Below, one piece after another: positions 6,841 to 14,165 of a DNA stretch of 14,165 nucleotides. Both the position numbers and the translations under genes were made by a program. Under the pieces are notes generated by a model that was given only the letters and a program-made list of their open reading frames with translations, did no database searches and was not told where the DNA came from. The stretch covers positions 1 to 14,165 of the forward strand of contig JAAYXG010000103.1 in assembly GCA_012516015.1 (NCBI GenBank), read 5' to 3'. Origin of the DNA: Lysobacteraceae bacterium (GTDB lineage: Bacteria; Pseudomonadota; Gammaproteobacteria; Steroidobacterales; Steroidobacteraceae). How positions within the stretch are numbered: position 1 is the first letter of the stretch; each line of letters starts with the position of its first letter.

Positions 6841-7668
6841 ATGCTCAAGAACAAAACCCTCTTCATCACCGGCGCTTCTCGCGGCATTGGTCTGGCCATC
6901 GCGAAGCGTGCGGCACGCGACGGCGCAAATATCGCGATCGCGTCGAAAACCGATCGACCGCACCCGAAGCTGCCTGGAACGATTCACACCGCGGCGGAAG
7001 AGATCGAAGCGGCAGGCGGCAAGGCGTTGCCGATTCAGCTCGATATCCGGGATGAAGAGGCGGTGGCCGCGGCAATGAAGCGCTGTGCCGAGCATTTCGG
7101 CGGAATCGATATCTTGGTCAACAATGCGAGCGCGATTTTCCTCGGCAACACCGCCGAAACGCCGATGAAGCGTTTCGATTTGATGTTCGGCGTGAACGTT
7201 CGCGGCACGTTCGCGTGCTCGCAAGCGTGCTTGCCCTATCTCAAGGACTCGGCGCAAGCGGGCCGTCATCCTCACATCTTGAATCTCTCGCCGCCGCTCA
7301 GCATGAACCCGCGCTGGTTCGCCCATCACGTCGCCTATACGATGGCGAAGTACGGCATGAGCATGTGCGTGCTCGGGATGTCGGAAGAGTTCAAGCCGCT
7401 CGGCATCGGCGTGAACGCCCTTTGGCCTCGAACCGTGATCGCGACGGCGGCCTTGAACGTCATTCCGCTTGCCGATCCGAAGCGTGGCCGCAAGCCCGAG
7501 ATCGTGGCCGACGCGGCGCATGCGATTCTGAGCCGCGACCCGCGAACCTGCACGGGCAACTTCTTCATCGATGAAGAAGTGCTTCGGGAAAACGGCGTGA
7601 CCGATTTCGATCAGTATGCCGTCACGCCGGGGAACAAGGAGTTGATTCCGGATCTTTTCTTGGACTAG
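6841..7668 (+). CDS. HSDL2-like short-chain dehydrogenase/reductase
   Basis: A 275-residue cytoplasmic SDR oxidoreductase. The nucleotide-binding motif is TGASRGIG (10-17), the structural motif NNAS (94-97), and the catalytic Tyr166 and Lys170 lie in YTMAK, with Ser150 in NLSPP. Segments ILNLSPPLSMNP, HVAYTMAKYGMSMCVLGM-EEF and VNALWPRTVI-TAA are characteristic of the hydroxysteroid dehydrogenase-like 2 (HSDL2) group. The SCP-2 sterol carrier domain found at the C-terminus of animal HSDL2 is absent; the protein ends soon after the last SDR segment. The substrate is unknown, perhaps a fatty acyl or steroid alcohol. It lies 115 bases after the transporter gene in the same direction and is convergent with the lipoprotein gene; no strong ribosome site precedes ATG 6841. 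Confidence 0.9.
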   Translation: MLKNKTLFITGASRGIGLAIAKRAARDGANIAIASKTDRPHPKLPGTIHTAAEEIEAAGGKALPIQLDIRDEEAVAAAMKRCAEHFGGIDILVNNASAIFLGNTAETPMKRFDLMFGVNVRGTFACSQACLPYLKDSAQAGRHPHILNLSPPLSMNPRWFAHHVAYTMAKYGMSMCVLGMSEEFKPLGIGVNALWPRTVIATAALNVIPLADPKRGRKPEIVADAAHAILSRDPRTCTGNFFIDEEVLRENGVTDFDQYAVTPGNKELIPDLFLD

Positions 7669-7682
7669 AAGATTTCCCGAAA

Positions 7683-7696
7683 CACGCAAAGCTCGC
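7683..7696. repeat. Short repeat motif CACGCAAAGCTCGC, copy 1
   Basis: This 14-base motif sits in the 28-base gap between two convergent genes and directly abuts the stop codon of the minus-strand hydrolase. An identical copy lies at 13166-13179, also at a convergent gene junction. Similarity extends about 15 bases to the left (both have a TTCC-containing A-rich flank). Confidence 0.5.
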
Positions 7697-8503
7697 TTAT
7701 TCCAACGTCAGCTCAGATTCGATTTTCTCCCACAACGCCGGCCAGGCATCGACCCAGCAGCAGGCGTGCGCATGCTCATCGAGCACCCATCGTTCGGCAT
7801 TCGGATAGCGATCGAAATACGCGCTCGTGGTCTCGATCGGCACGACTTGATCGCGGGCTCCGGCAAGGTGAATCTCTTGCCACGGGTGTGCGAGCCTGCT
7901 CCGCGCGGGATTGAGGGAACCCGATAACGGCAGATACTCGTGATGCGCCGTCCAGGCGTCGATATCGAGATTCGCGGCAATCGTCACGACGGCCTTAATG
8001 CCCGCCATTCGTTCGGCGATCAACACTGCCAACGTGCCGCCGCCGCTGTGTCCGACGAGGATCGTCTCGTTCGCGTTCGATCGGTGCATGAGCTCGCGAA
8101 TCGTATGCGTCATCGTCTCGACGATTTCCTGCGAGTATCTATCGCTGGTCCATAGCGCGGGCGAGCAGCGCGCGCTCGCGACACCCTGATAACACGGGCG
8201 GCTCACGTAGGCGGCAGCGCGGGGTGTGCGCGTGAGCAGCTCGAGCGCGAGCGGATTCGATGTGGTCGGATCTCGGCTCGGCTCGATGCCGGCTCGCCAC
8301 GGCCGGCCGTCGCCTTCCAGAAAGACGACCAACGCCTGGCCCGATGCGAGATCGGGTCTCATATATATCGACGTGCTCAAGCCATCGATTTCGAGCACGG
8401 AGCGCTCGAGGGAAGCCCCGCGCGCGAGCGCGTCGATGCGCCCGGCGTTGGAGCTGCAGCCGCCGCCGATCAAGCAGGTGAGCAGCACGAGGAGTCGAAG
8501 CAT
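7697..8503 (-). CDS. Alpha/beta hydrolase lipoprotein
   Basis: A 268-residue protein. From ATG 8503 the N-terminus MLRLLVLLTCLIGGGCSSN looks like a lipoprotein signal with the modified cysteine at residue 16 (the lipobox is imperfect at -3). The mature domain has VVFLEGDGRPW (oxyanion region), CYQG, the nucleophile elbow LVGHSGGG with Ser153, ARDQVVP with Asp218, and DEHAHACCW with His244/His246, so the triad is complete. The protein resembles small lipoprotein esterases/hydrolases of proteobacteria; the substrate is unknown. A frame extension to ATG 8563 would add 20 residues before the signal and is less likely. The gene is convergent with the SDR gene (28-base gap) and divergent from the autotransporter gene. 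It is probably anchored to the inner or outer membrane facing the periplasm. Confidence 0.85.
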   Translation of the reverse strand: MLRLLVLLTCLIGGGCSSNAGRIDALARGASLERSVLEIDGLSTSIYMRPDLASGQALVVFLEGDGRPWRAGIEPSRDPTTSNPLALELLTRTPRAAAYVSRPCYQGVASARCSPALWTSDRYSQEIVETMTHTIRELMHRSNANETILVGHSGGGTLAVLIAERMAGIKAVVTIAANLDIDAWTAHHEYLPLSGSLNPARSRLAHPWQEIHLAGARDQVVPIETTSAYFDRYPNAERWVLDEHAHACCWVDAWPALWEKIESELTLE

Positions 8504-8631
8504 GAGTGGGTCCGTCGCGCGTTGACCGCGGGCACCGAAACATACCAGCAATGCGAACCACAAATCCGATTCAGCCTGCTCGCGGCTTCGAGCGAAAAGC
8601 GTAAAGGAATTCGACTATCCCCTTCGTACCG

Positions 8632-8660
8632 TTGCCCCTCGAGCCGCGAAGCTGTTAGAT
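8632..8660 (+). promoter_or_regulatory. Candidate sigma-70-type promoter for autotransporter gene
   Basis: TTGCCC (8632-8637) and TTAGAT (8655-8660), or TAGATA one base later, are 17 bases apart and would give a leader of about 100 bases. The -10 matches the consensus poorly, so this is a tentative call. The intergenic region 8504-8764 is divergent and must also contain a promoter for the lipoprotein gene, which I could not place. Confidence 0.25.
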
Positions 8661-8764
8661 AAGCGTGTCGGACAACAAGGTTCCGAACAAACCGGCGATC
8701 ACGTCCTCCGACGATCACAAGACCAAGCCGCTCGTCGATGCGGCAAATCAAGGGAGAATGAGCG

Positions 8765-11404
8765 ATGCGTTCGCACGTGCGCTGCGGGATCCGCACACTT
8801 TCTGCCGTGGTTCTCACGGCCATCGGTGCGCTCGTTGCGCATTACGCGAGCGCCGCGCCGCCGATCGTGGACGCGAGCGCGATCGACGTTCGTGTACCCG
8901 ACTTCGACTCGCCCGTGATCGTCAACCTGCGGCAACTTGACGCGATCTCGGGAAGCGCACCCGTGATCGTCGACCCACAAACGATATCCGTTCTGGTGAA
9001 CGGGCAACAAACAGGAATTCTCCAAGCGACTGTCTTTTCCGGTCCGGGGCCGGGCGCAGTGTGTGTCCAGATCGCGAATTTGGACTACTCGCTCGACCCC
9101 GAGGACACGATCGAGCTTGCGCTGTCGCTCCGCAGCCTGAGCACGCCGCAGCCGACGCCGCTGACAACCCTCAGGCTCACCGGCGCCCCAGGCCTCGAGG
9201 TCAATCCGGATGATCCGGCGCAAGCGGCAGCCTGCGGCGATCCGAACACGCGCCCGGTCGCGAACGCGGGCCAAGATCGTACGATCGTCGATATCGGTGA
9301 TCCGGGCGAGCCGATCACGCTCGACGGCTCCGGCAGCAGCGATGCCGATCCCGACACCATCCTTACCTATGTCTGGACGGGCGCGGGCATGCAGCTCCGA
9401 GGTCCTACGGTGACCACGCCTCCTTTGTCACCCGGCGTCTATACGTTTTCGCTGACCGTGACGGACGACTCCGGCGATCCGCAAACGAACACGAGCGAGC
9501 CGGCGAGCGTGACGATCACGATCGTTGCAAGCGAGGCGCCGGTCGTGAACGCGGGCGAAGATCGGACCGTAGCCGACACCGACGGCGAGCCCGGCGAGCT
9601 GGTCACGCTCAGCGGCTCGGCGACGGATTCGGACGGCACGATCGAATTGTTGCAATGGTTCGCTGACGATACCCTCCTAGGTACCGGCGCCACGATCGAG
9701 ACACGCTTGCCTGACGGCGTGACGGTCGTCGAGCTCGTCGCGACCGATGACTCCGGTCAGACCGCTACGGATACCGTGACGATCACGGTCACTCCGCCGG
9801 CGCAGTTGCCGATCGCGAACGCGGGTGCCGATGTGACCGTTGCAGACACCGATCGCGAGGCTGGTGAGATCGTGACGCTCGATGGCAGCGCCTCGTCCAG
9901 TCCGGCCGGGCTGGCGCTCACGTACGAGTGGTCGTTGCAGGCCGAGCCCATCGTGTCGCTCGGTACGGGCGCAACGCTGGAGGTGCGTCTGCCTGACGGC
10001 GTCAACACGGTCATGCTGCGTGTCGAGGACTCGGACGGCAATTTCGCGACCGACACGGTCGTCGTAACGGTCGCTGCGCCCGCGGCGCGTGCCGCGCTTG
10101 CGGACCTGCCGAATCTCACGCCGAACAAGCTGCGCATGGCACGCGCGCTCGACCGCATGTGCGTCGCGCTCGAAGAGATGCAGAATGGCGAAACGCCCCT
10201 CACACCCGAGCAGCAAGCGTTGCACGAGCGATGCAACGGCTTGTACTTCGACAACAGCCCGGAGAATCAATCGCAGGCACTGGAACAGTTGGGCGCTGAT
10301 GACTTTGCCGCGGCTCGGACGCAGACGTTGTTGTTCTCGAACACACTGCATGCAGGCGTGATGGATCGACTCGTTGCGCTACGCGGCGGTGCACGTGGGC
10401 TCAGCCTCGCCGGGCTCAATATCGTGATCGACGGGCGGCTCGTTCCGCTCGCGCAGATGCAGGAAATGGTGAAAGGCTTGCTGGGCGGCGGCGCGAGCAG
10501 CGATGCCGATGAAGCCGGAAGCCTCTTCGGCGACAAGCTCGGTATCTGGGCGCGGGGCAACTACAGCATAGGCAAGAAGGATCGATCGGCAGCGAGCCCT
10601 GCCTTCGAAGCCGATCAATGGTCGCTGATGGGCGGCATCGACTATCGGCTTTCCGAGCGATCGGTGATCGGCGGCTCGTTCGCATACGGACAATCGGGGA
10701 TCGACTTCAATCCTTCCGGCGAAGGCTCGCTCGATACGACATCATGGGCGGCGTCCTTGTACGGCTCGGTGTACGCAGCGAGAAGCTTCTACTTCGACGC
10801 GATCGTCAACTTCGCGACCTCGGACTACGATGCTCGGCGCAACATCACGTACGTCGACGGCACCGGGCTCGTCGTAGCCGATGCGCAGGGCACGACGGAC
10901 GGATTGACGCTGAGCGGCGGCATCTCCGCCGGATACGATTTCCTGCTCGGTGGACTGACGATTTCGCCCTCGCTCGGGTTTTTCTATATCGACGCGACCA
11001 TCGACGGGTTCACCGAGAGCGGTGCCGCGGGACTCGACTTGATCTACGACGAGCAGAAGTTCTCGTCGCTCACCGGCAACCTAGGGTTGCGTACGACATA
11101 CGCGTTGAACACATCGTGGGGCGTGCTGTTGCCGCACGTTCGCATCGACTACGTACGCGAGTTCGAGGACGACGTCGATGTGTTCGGCGTGCGCTTCGCC
11201 GCCGACCCGAACGCGAACAGCACTCCGCCGATTCTCGTCGAAACCGACAACCCAGACCGTTCCTACTGGCGGCTCGCGGCCGGTTTCTCGGCGCAGCTTG
11301 CCCACGGACTTTCTGGTTATGTCGAGTATCAGCGCCTCGAGAGCTTCGAGTACGTAAGCTTCGAGGACGTGAGTATCGGGCTGCGGCTGCAGAGAAGCTT
11401 TTAG
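8765..11404 (+). CDS. Autotransporter with PKD/Ig-like repeats and C-terminal beta-barrel
   Basis: An 879-residue exported outer-membrane protein. The start ATG 8765 has GGGAG eight bases upstream. The signal peptide ends near ALVAHYASAA. After a beta-rich segment (32-155) come three PKD/Ig-like repeats at about 163-256, 257-344 and 347-440. Each begins NAG-D-T-(V)AD and ends in a VT(I/V)V strand; repeats 2 and 3 share LPDGV and ATDTV. A helical linker follows (about 448-585) with Cys466 and Cys490 in the MC...ERC arrangement. The C-terminal 288 residues from about 592 alternate beta-strand and turn segments (GIWARGNYSIG, WSLMGGIDYRLSERSVIG, YGSVYAARSFYFDAIVNF, SWGVLLPHVRIDYVREF). They end in GLRLQRSF with terminal Phe, the mark of an autotransporter barrel (type V secretion). 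The passenger is probably displayed at the surface for adhesion. A secreted caspase-like gene follows 68 bases downstream. Confidence 0.92.
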   Translation: MRSHVRCGIRTLSAVVLTAIGALVAHYASAAPPIVDASAIDVRVPDFDSPVIVNLRQLDAISGSAPVIVDPQTISVLVNGQQTGILQATVFSGPGPGAVCVQIANLDYSLDPEDTIELALSLRSLSTPQPTPLTTLRLTGAPGLEVNPDDPAQAAACGDPNTRPVANAGQDRTIVDIGDPGEPITLDGSGSSDADPDTILTYVWTGAGMQLRGPTVTTPPLSPGVYTFSLTVTDDSGDPQTNTSEPASVTITIVASEAPVVNAGEDRTVADTDGEPGELVTLSGSATDSDGTIELLQWFADDTLLGTGATIETRLPDGVTVVELVATDDSGQTATDTVTITVTPPAQLPIANAGADVTVADTDREAGEIVTLDGSASSSPAGLALTYEWSLQAEPIVSLGTGATLEVRLPDGVNTVMLRVEDSDGNFATDTVVVTVAAPAARAALADLPNLTPNKLRMARALDRMCVALEEMQNGETPLTPEQQALHERCNGLYFDNSPENQSQALEQLGADDFAAARTQTLLFSNTLHAGVMDRLVALRGGARGLSLAGLNIVIDGRLVPLAQMQEMVKGLLGGGASSDADEAGSLFGDKLGIWARGNYSIGKKDRSAASPAFEADQWSLMGGIDYRLSERSVIGGSFAYGQSGIDFNPSGEGSLDTTSWAASLYGSVYAARSFYFDAIVNFATSDYDARRNITYVDGTGLVVADAQGTTDGLTLSGGISAGYDFLLGGLTISPSLGFFYIDATIDGFTESGAAGLDLIYDEQKFSSLTGNLGLRTTYALNTSWGVLLPHVRIDYVREFEDDVDVFGVRFAADPNANSTPPILVETDNPDRSYWRLAAGFSAQLAHGLSGYVEYQRLESFEYVSFEDVSIGLRLQRSF

Positions 11405-11472
11405 GGTTCTCGCCGCACTCTTTTGCGACGCAGGCGGAGCGGCTCGTCTCATCCGATGATGCCAGGAGCGCT

Positions 11473-13137
11473 ATGACAACGAGGACACGATCGGCATTCC
11501 CTGCTCGGTGGGCGCTCGTGCTGGTGACGGGATTCAGCGTCGTCGCATCCGCCGCGCCGAGCGAAGCAGAGAACGCGGCGGCAACCCAGGGCCTGGTCAA
11601 GCGCTCCGATCTCGAGATCGTCGACTGCCTGCTACCCGGACAAGTGCGCCAGCTCGGTAACACGAGCTTTCTCACCCAGCGCCGACCGATTCGCACGACC
11701 GTCGCGGAGTGTTCGATTCGTGGCGGCGAATACGTTGCCTACGACCGCGCGGATCTCAAGTCCGCGCTTCGTATTTGGATGCAAGCGGCCGAATCCGGCG
11801 ATGTCGAAGCGCAGACAAAGGTTGGCGAGATCTACGAGCGCGGCCTCGGCGTCGAGCCGAACTACGAAGCGGCCGCGCTTTGGTATCAGAAGGCCGCGGA
11901 TCGCGGCTACGCGAGAGCGCTGTTCAATTTAGGGACGCTCTACGAACAGGGGCTCGGCGTGCCGCAAGATCGACTGAAAGCGCTCAATCTCTATAGAGAA
12001 GCTTGGGGCGTGCCCGAAGACAGCCTCATCTTCGCGTCGGCGGCGGAGCGCGAACAGCAGGCGCTGCGCGAAGAGCTCGAGGCAGCGATCGCGGAGAAGG
12101 ACGCACAGCTCGGCTTGCTTCGAAAGCAGCTCGAAACGCTGCAGCGAGAGCTCGACGAACGCGCCGCAGCCGAACAGGCTCGACGCACCGAACCGAATGC
12201 GGAAGTCGAGGCGCTGAAGAGATGGATTGCGCAGCTCGAAGGCGAGCGGCGCAGGAGCACGGAACGTTTGGCGGGACTGCCTCGCACGCGCACGCCGCAG
12301 GGTGAAGAGCTGTTGACGCCGCTTCCCCCGATGGCCGACGAGCGCACGGTGGCGGGGCTCAACTTCGGACGCTTCTACGCGATCGTGATCGTCAATCAGC
12401 ATTATCAATCCCTCGAAGATCTCGCGACCCCGCGCTACGACGCCGCTCGCGCTGCGCGCATTCTCGCGGACAAGTACGGCTTCATCGTTCAAGTGCTCGA
12501 GGACGCCAACGACGTCACGATGCTCAAGGCCATCAACGATCTGAACGCCGTCGTCACCGCCGAAGACAACGTGCTCATCTACTACGCCGGGCACGGTGCC
12601 CGTCTGCAAAGCGGCCCGACGGAGAGCGGCTATTGGTTGCCGGTCAACGCGGATGCGCCGCCGAAGGATACCTTCTGGGTGCCCAACGAGCAGATCACGG
12701 GGCACCTGGGGCGTTTGAAGGCCAAACGCGTGCTCGTCGTCGCGGACTCCTGCTACTCGGGTTTGCTCTCGAGCGATCCGAGCTATCTGTTCCTGAGCGG
12801 CAACGTCGCATACTCGAAAGAGTACATCGAATACAAGCTTCCGAAGCGCGCGCGCTTGTTGTTGTCTTCGGGCGGCGATCGTCCCGTGCTGGATGAAGGC
12901 AGCGGCGGCAACTCGGTGTTCGCGCGCGCGTTCTTGGACGAGCTGGAGGCGAACGAAAGCATTCTTTCGAGCCCGGAGCTCTTCAGCCGCATCAGAAAGC
13001 GCGTGGAAATCGCCGCGGCATCGAACGAGTTCGTGCAGACGCCGGAGTTCAAATCCATCAAGGGCGCGGGGCACGAAGTGGGCGACTTCTTCTTCGTGCC
13101 TATCGCCGACGCCAAGAGTGCAGCGGATTCCGGTTAG
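11473..13137 (+). CDS. Secreted caspase-fold (peptidase C14) protein with Sel1 repeats and coiled coil
   Basis: A 554-residue protein from ATG 11473, with AGGAGC five bases upstream; the frame is open far upstream but there overlaps the autotransporter in another frame. An N-terminal signal peptide (RTRSAFPARWALVLVTGFSVVASAAP) predicts export. A Cys-containing region follows (VDCLLPGQVRQLG Cys52; AECSIRGGEYVAYDR Cys80), then two Sel1 repeats (about 94-130, 131-167), then a charged coiled coil (about 190-265). The caspase p20-like domain runs from about 297 with FYAIVIVNQHY, the catalytic histidine in IYYAGHGA (His374) and the catalytic cysteine in VVADSCYSG (Cys427). Both dyad residues are intact, so it may be an active protease; bacterial relatives often prefer Arg/Lys, but specificity here is unknown. 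Its role with the preceding autotransporter is inference. The gene is convergent with a downstream SDR. Confidence 0.92.
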   Translation: MTTRTRSAFPARWALVLVTGFSVVASAAPSEAENAAATQGLVKRSDLEIVDCLLPGQVRQLGNTSFLTQRRPIRTTVAECSIRGGEYVAYDRADLKSALRIWMQAAESGDVEAQTKVGEIYERGLGVEPNYEAAALWYQKAADRGYARALFNLGTLYEQGLGVPQDRLKALNLYREAWGVPEDSLIFASAAEREQQALREELEAAIAEKDAQLGLLRKQLETLQRELDERAAAEQARRTEPNAEVEALKRWIAQLEGERRRSTERLAGLPRTRTPQGEELLTPLPPMADERTVAGLNFGRFYAIVIVNQHYQSLEDLATPRYDAARAARILADKYGFIVQVLEDANDVTMLKAINDLNAVVTAEDNVLIYYAGHGARLQSGPTESGYWLPVNADAPPKDTFWVPNEQITGHLGRLKAKRVLVVADSCYSGLLSSDPSYLFLSGNVAYSKEYIEYKLPKRARLLLSSGGDRPVLDEGSGGNSVFARAFLDELEANESILSSPELFSRIRKRVEIAAASNEFVQTPEFKSIKGAGHEVGDFFFVPIADAKSAADSG

Positions 13138-13165
13138 TGACTGGGGCTAAGAGAATTCCGCCAAG

Positions 13166-13179
13166 CACGCAAAGCTCGC
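13166..13179. repeat. Short repeat motif CACGCAAAGCTCGC, copy 2
   Basis: Identical to bases 7683-7696. Here it lies within CCAAG-CACGCAAAGCTCGC-CAAGG, about 30 bases after the caspase-family stop, again between convergent genes. It is probably a member of a dispersed short repeat family. Confidence 0.5.
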
Positions 13180-13216
13180 CAAGGTAAGAGCAAGAATAGA
13201 CCTCTTGCAGAGACAC

Positions 13217-13288
13217 ACTGCTGTCCGGGGAAAATCGGATACCCGCCTTCGCCCACTACTGTCCGGGGAAATGTGATACCCACCTTCG
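13217..13288. repeat. Two-copy tandem repeat, about 38-base period
   Basis: Copy 1 (13217-13251) and copy 2 (13255-13288) share ACTnCTGTCCGGGGAAA, then a short variable segment, then GATACCCnCCTTCG. Only two copies are present and the spacing is three bases, so it is not a CRISPR array. The second copy runs directly into the palindromic element that follows. Confidence 0.75.
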
Positions 13289-13374
13289 TCGCTCCGGCGG
13301 AGGCCGGAGTCCAGGCATTCGCGCGCAGCGGCGCGCCCTTTCTTCGCCTGGATCCCGGCCTACGCCGGGACGAC
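13288..13374. repeat. 87-base palindromic repeat element (REP/MITE-like)
   Basis: A 29-base left arm (13288-13316, GTCGCTCCGGCGGAGGCCGG...CCAGGC) is the imperfect inverse of a 29-base right arm (13346-13374, GCCTGG...GGCCTACGCCGGGACGAC), with 29 bases between them. Arms of the type GTCGTTCCGGCG-AGGCCGG are well-known dispersed intergenic palindromes in proteobacterial genomes. It lies between convergent genes and carries no coding sequence. Confidence 0.8.
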
Positions 13375-13435
13375 GATGTTGTTGAGTCTCGCCAAACTCG
13401 AAGCGCACGGCTTTTCGTTCTTCCCGGCAGCAGCG

Positions 13436-14165
13436 CTATCGCGCCACCATGCCGCCGCCGTCGATCACGATCGTCTGGCCGGTGATGAACGAGCCGCTCG
13501 GGGCGGCGAGGAAGACTGCCGCGCCGGCGATTTCGTCCGGTTCGCCGATGCGCCGAAGCGGGTAAGACCTTACGACGTGATCGTAGATCTTCGGGTTCTC
13601 CCATAGCGCCCGTGCGAACTCCGTTCGCACCAGACCCGGTGCGATGCAGTTCGCACGGATGTTTTTCGAGCCCCACTCGACGCAGATATTGCGCGCGAGC
13701 GCCATGTCGGCCGCTTTCGAGATGCCGTACACGCCGATGCTGGGCGAGCCCAGCATGCCCGCGACCGACGAAATGATGATGATCGATCCGCCGCCACGCG
13801 CGGCCATCGTCGGGACCACGCGGTTGCACAGCCAAAAGTTGCTCCACACGTTGCAGCGCATGATTTTCTCGTAGGCATCTTCGGGCGTGTCCGCGGACGG
13901 TCCGAAGTGCGGATTGACCGCAGCGTTGCACACGAGCACATCGATGCCGCCCCATTTCGCCTCGGCCGCAGCGACGAGCGCTTCGAGATCGGCTTGCACG
14001 CTGATGTTGCACGCGTGTGCAAAGGCAGTTCCGCCTTTGGCTGCGATTCCGGCGACCACCTCGTCGCAGGCCTCGCGGCTTCTGCTCGACACGACGACTT
14101 TGGCGCCGTGTTCCGCGAATCGCTCGGCGATCGCCCGGCCGATGCCGCGACTCGATCCGGTCACG
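13436..14165 (-). CDS. SDR family NAD(P)-dependent oxidoreductase (5' end outside window)
   Basis: The minus-strand frame ends at a TAG (13436-13438) and is open through the right edge, giving 243 residues. The window edge falls inside the cofactor motif TGSSRGIG, so only the first several residues are missing; the GTG at 14164 encodes an internal Val and is not the start. Other motifs are VCNAAV (NNAG equivalent), IIISSVAG, the catalytic YGISK (Tyr codon 13729-13727, Lys codon 13717-13715), APGLVRTEF and the C-terminal GSFITGQTIVIDGGG. This is a classical SDR of about 250 residues that reduces or oxidises alcohols/ketones with NAD(P)(H). The substrate is unknown; the family includes 3-oxoacyl-ACP reductase-like and steroid/alcohol dehydrogenases. 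Confidence 0.92.
   Translation of the reverse strand, partial: VTGSSRGIGRAIAERFAEHGAKVVVSSRSREACDEVVAGIAAKGGTAFAHACNISVQADLEALVAAAEAKWGGIDVLVCNAAVNPHFGPSADTPEDAYEKIMRCNVWSNFWLCNRVVPTMAARGGGSIIIISSVAGMLGSPSIGVYGISKAADMALARNICVEWGSKNIRANCIAPGLVRTEFARALWENPKIYDHVVRSYPLRRIGEPDEIAGAAVFLAAPSGSFITGQTIVIDGGGMVAR

Larger units (their letters stand above)
13138..13435. other. Repeat-rich convergent intergenic region
   Basis: Nearly 300 bases between two gene 3' ends. No gene is visible; both strands show only low-quality frames across palindromes. It contains the second copy of the CACGCAAAGCTCGC motif, a two-copy tandem repeat and a long palindrome, listed separately. From 13375 to 13435 I see nothing recognisable. 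Confidence 0.6.

Noticed and set aside
10618..11472. Upstream extension of the caspase-family frame into the autotransporter gene
   Set aside because: It would overlap the barrel-coding region and is Arg-rich. The AGGAGC site and a signal peptide at 11473 define the start.
11929..13074. 381-residue minus-strand open frame antisense to the caspase gene
   Set aside because: No motif, and the opposite strand encodes a clear Sel1/caspase protein with intact dyad.
11473..13137. Caspase as part of an anti-phage defence island
   Set aside because: It has a signal peptide, and no partner nuclease, STAND/NACHT, TIR, gasdermin or CBASS genes are nearby. The neighbours are surface and metabolic genes.
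13217..13288. Possible CRISPR remnant from the direct repeats
   Set aside because: Only two copies, a three-base gap instead of a spacer, and no cas genes.

Overview
The window (14,165 bases, GC-rich, strong G/C bias at third codon positions) reads as chromosomal DNA of a proteobacterium. The genes have the look of a gammaproteobacterium of the Xanthomonadales/Nevskiales/Steroidobacter type, but that placement is inference from gene content and style only. There is no rRNA, tRNA, transposase, phage gene or CRISPR array. Nearly all proteins carry export signals or membrane segments, so this is a cell-envelope and secretion-oriented stretch with some lipid/steroid-type oxidoreductases.

Layout, left to right. 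A DUF3014 membrane protein (minus strand, 3' end cut off by the window) is divergent from a three-gene, tightly overlapping operon: a secreted TAP-like serine hydrolase, then a NatA-type ABC ATPase and a NatB-type permease (overlaps ATGA and TGATG). A 402-base gene-free stretch follows. It holds a stop-proximal hairpin and a well-formed cyclic-di-GMP-I (GEMM-I) riboswitch placed just before a secreted protein with two Ig-like domains and one FN3 domain. Next are a YfcA-like TSUP transporter and an HSDL2-like short-chain dehydrogenase, convergent with an alpha/beta hydrolase lipoprotein.

The second half starts at a divergent promoter region. An 879-residue autotransporter with three PKD/Ig-like repeats and a C-terminal beta-barrel is followed after 68 bases by a secreted Sel1 + coiled-coil + caspase-fold (C14) protein with an intact His/Cys dyad. 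Convergent to it, at the right edge, is a second SDR oxidoreductase whose N-terminus lies outside the window. The gap between these convergent genes holds several repeats: a short motif shared with the other convergent junction at 7683, a tandem repeat, and an 87-base palindromic element.

The two items most worth attention are the c-di-GMP riboswitch controlling a surface/secreted Ig-FN3 protein, which has a duplicated anti-Shine-Dalgarno hairpin motif, and the autotransporter/secreted-caspase gene pair. The pair may be a functional unit in which an exported caspase-like protease works with a surface protein. That link rests on adjacency and export signals and is not proven by the sequence.
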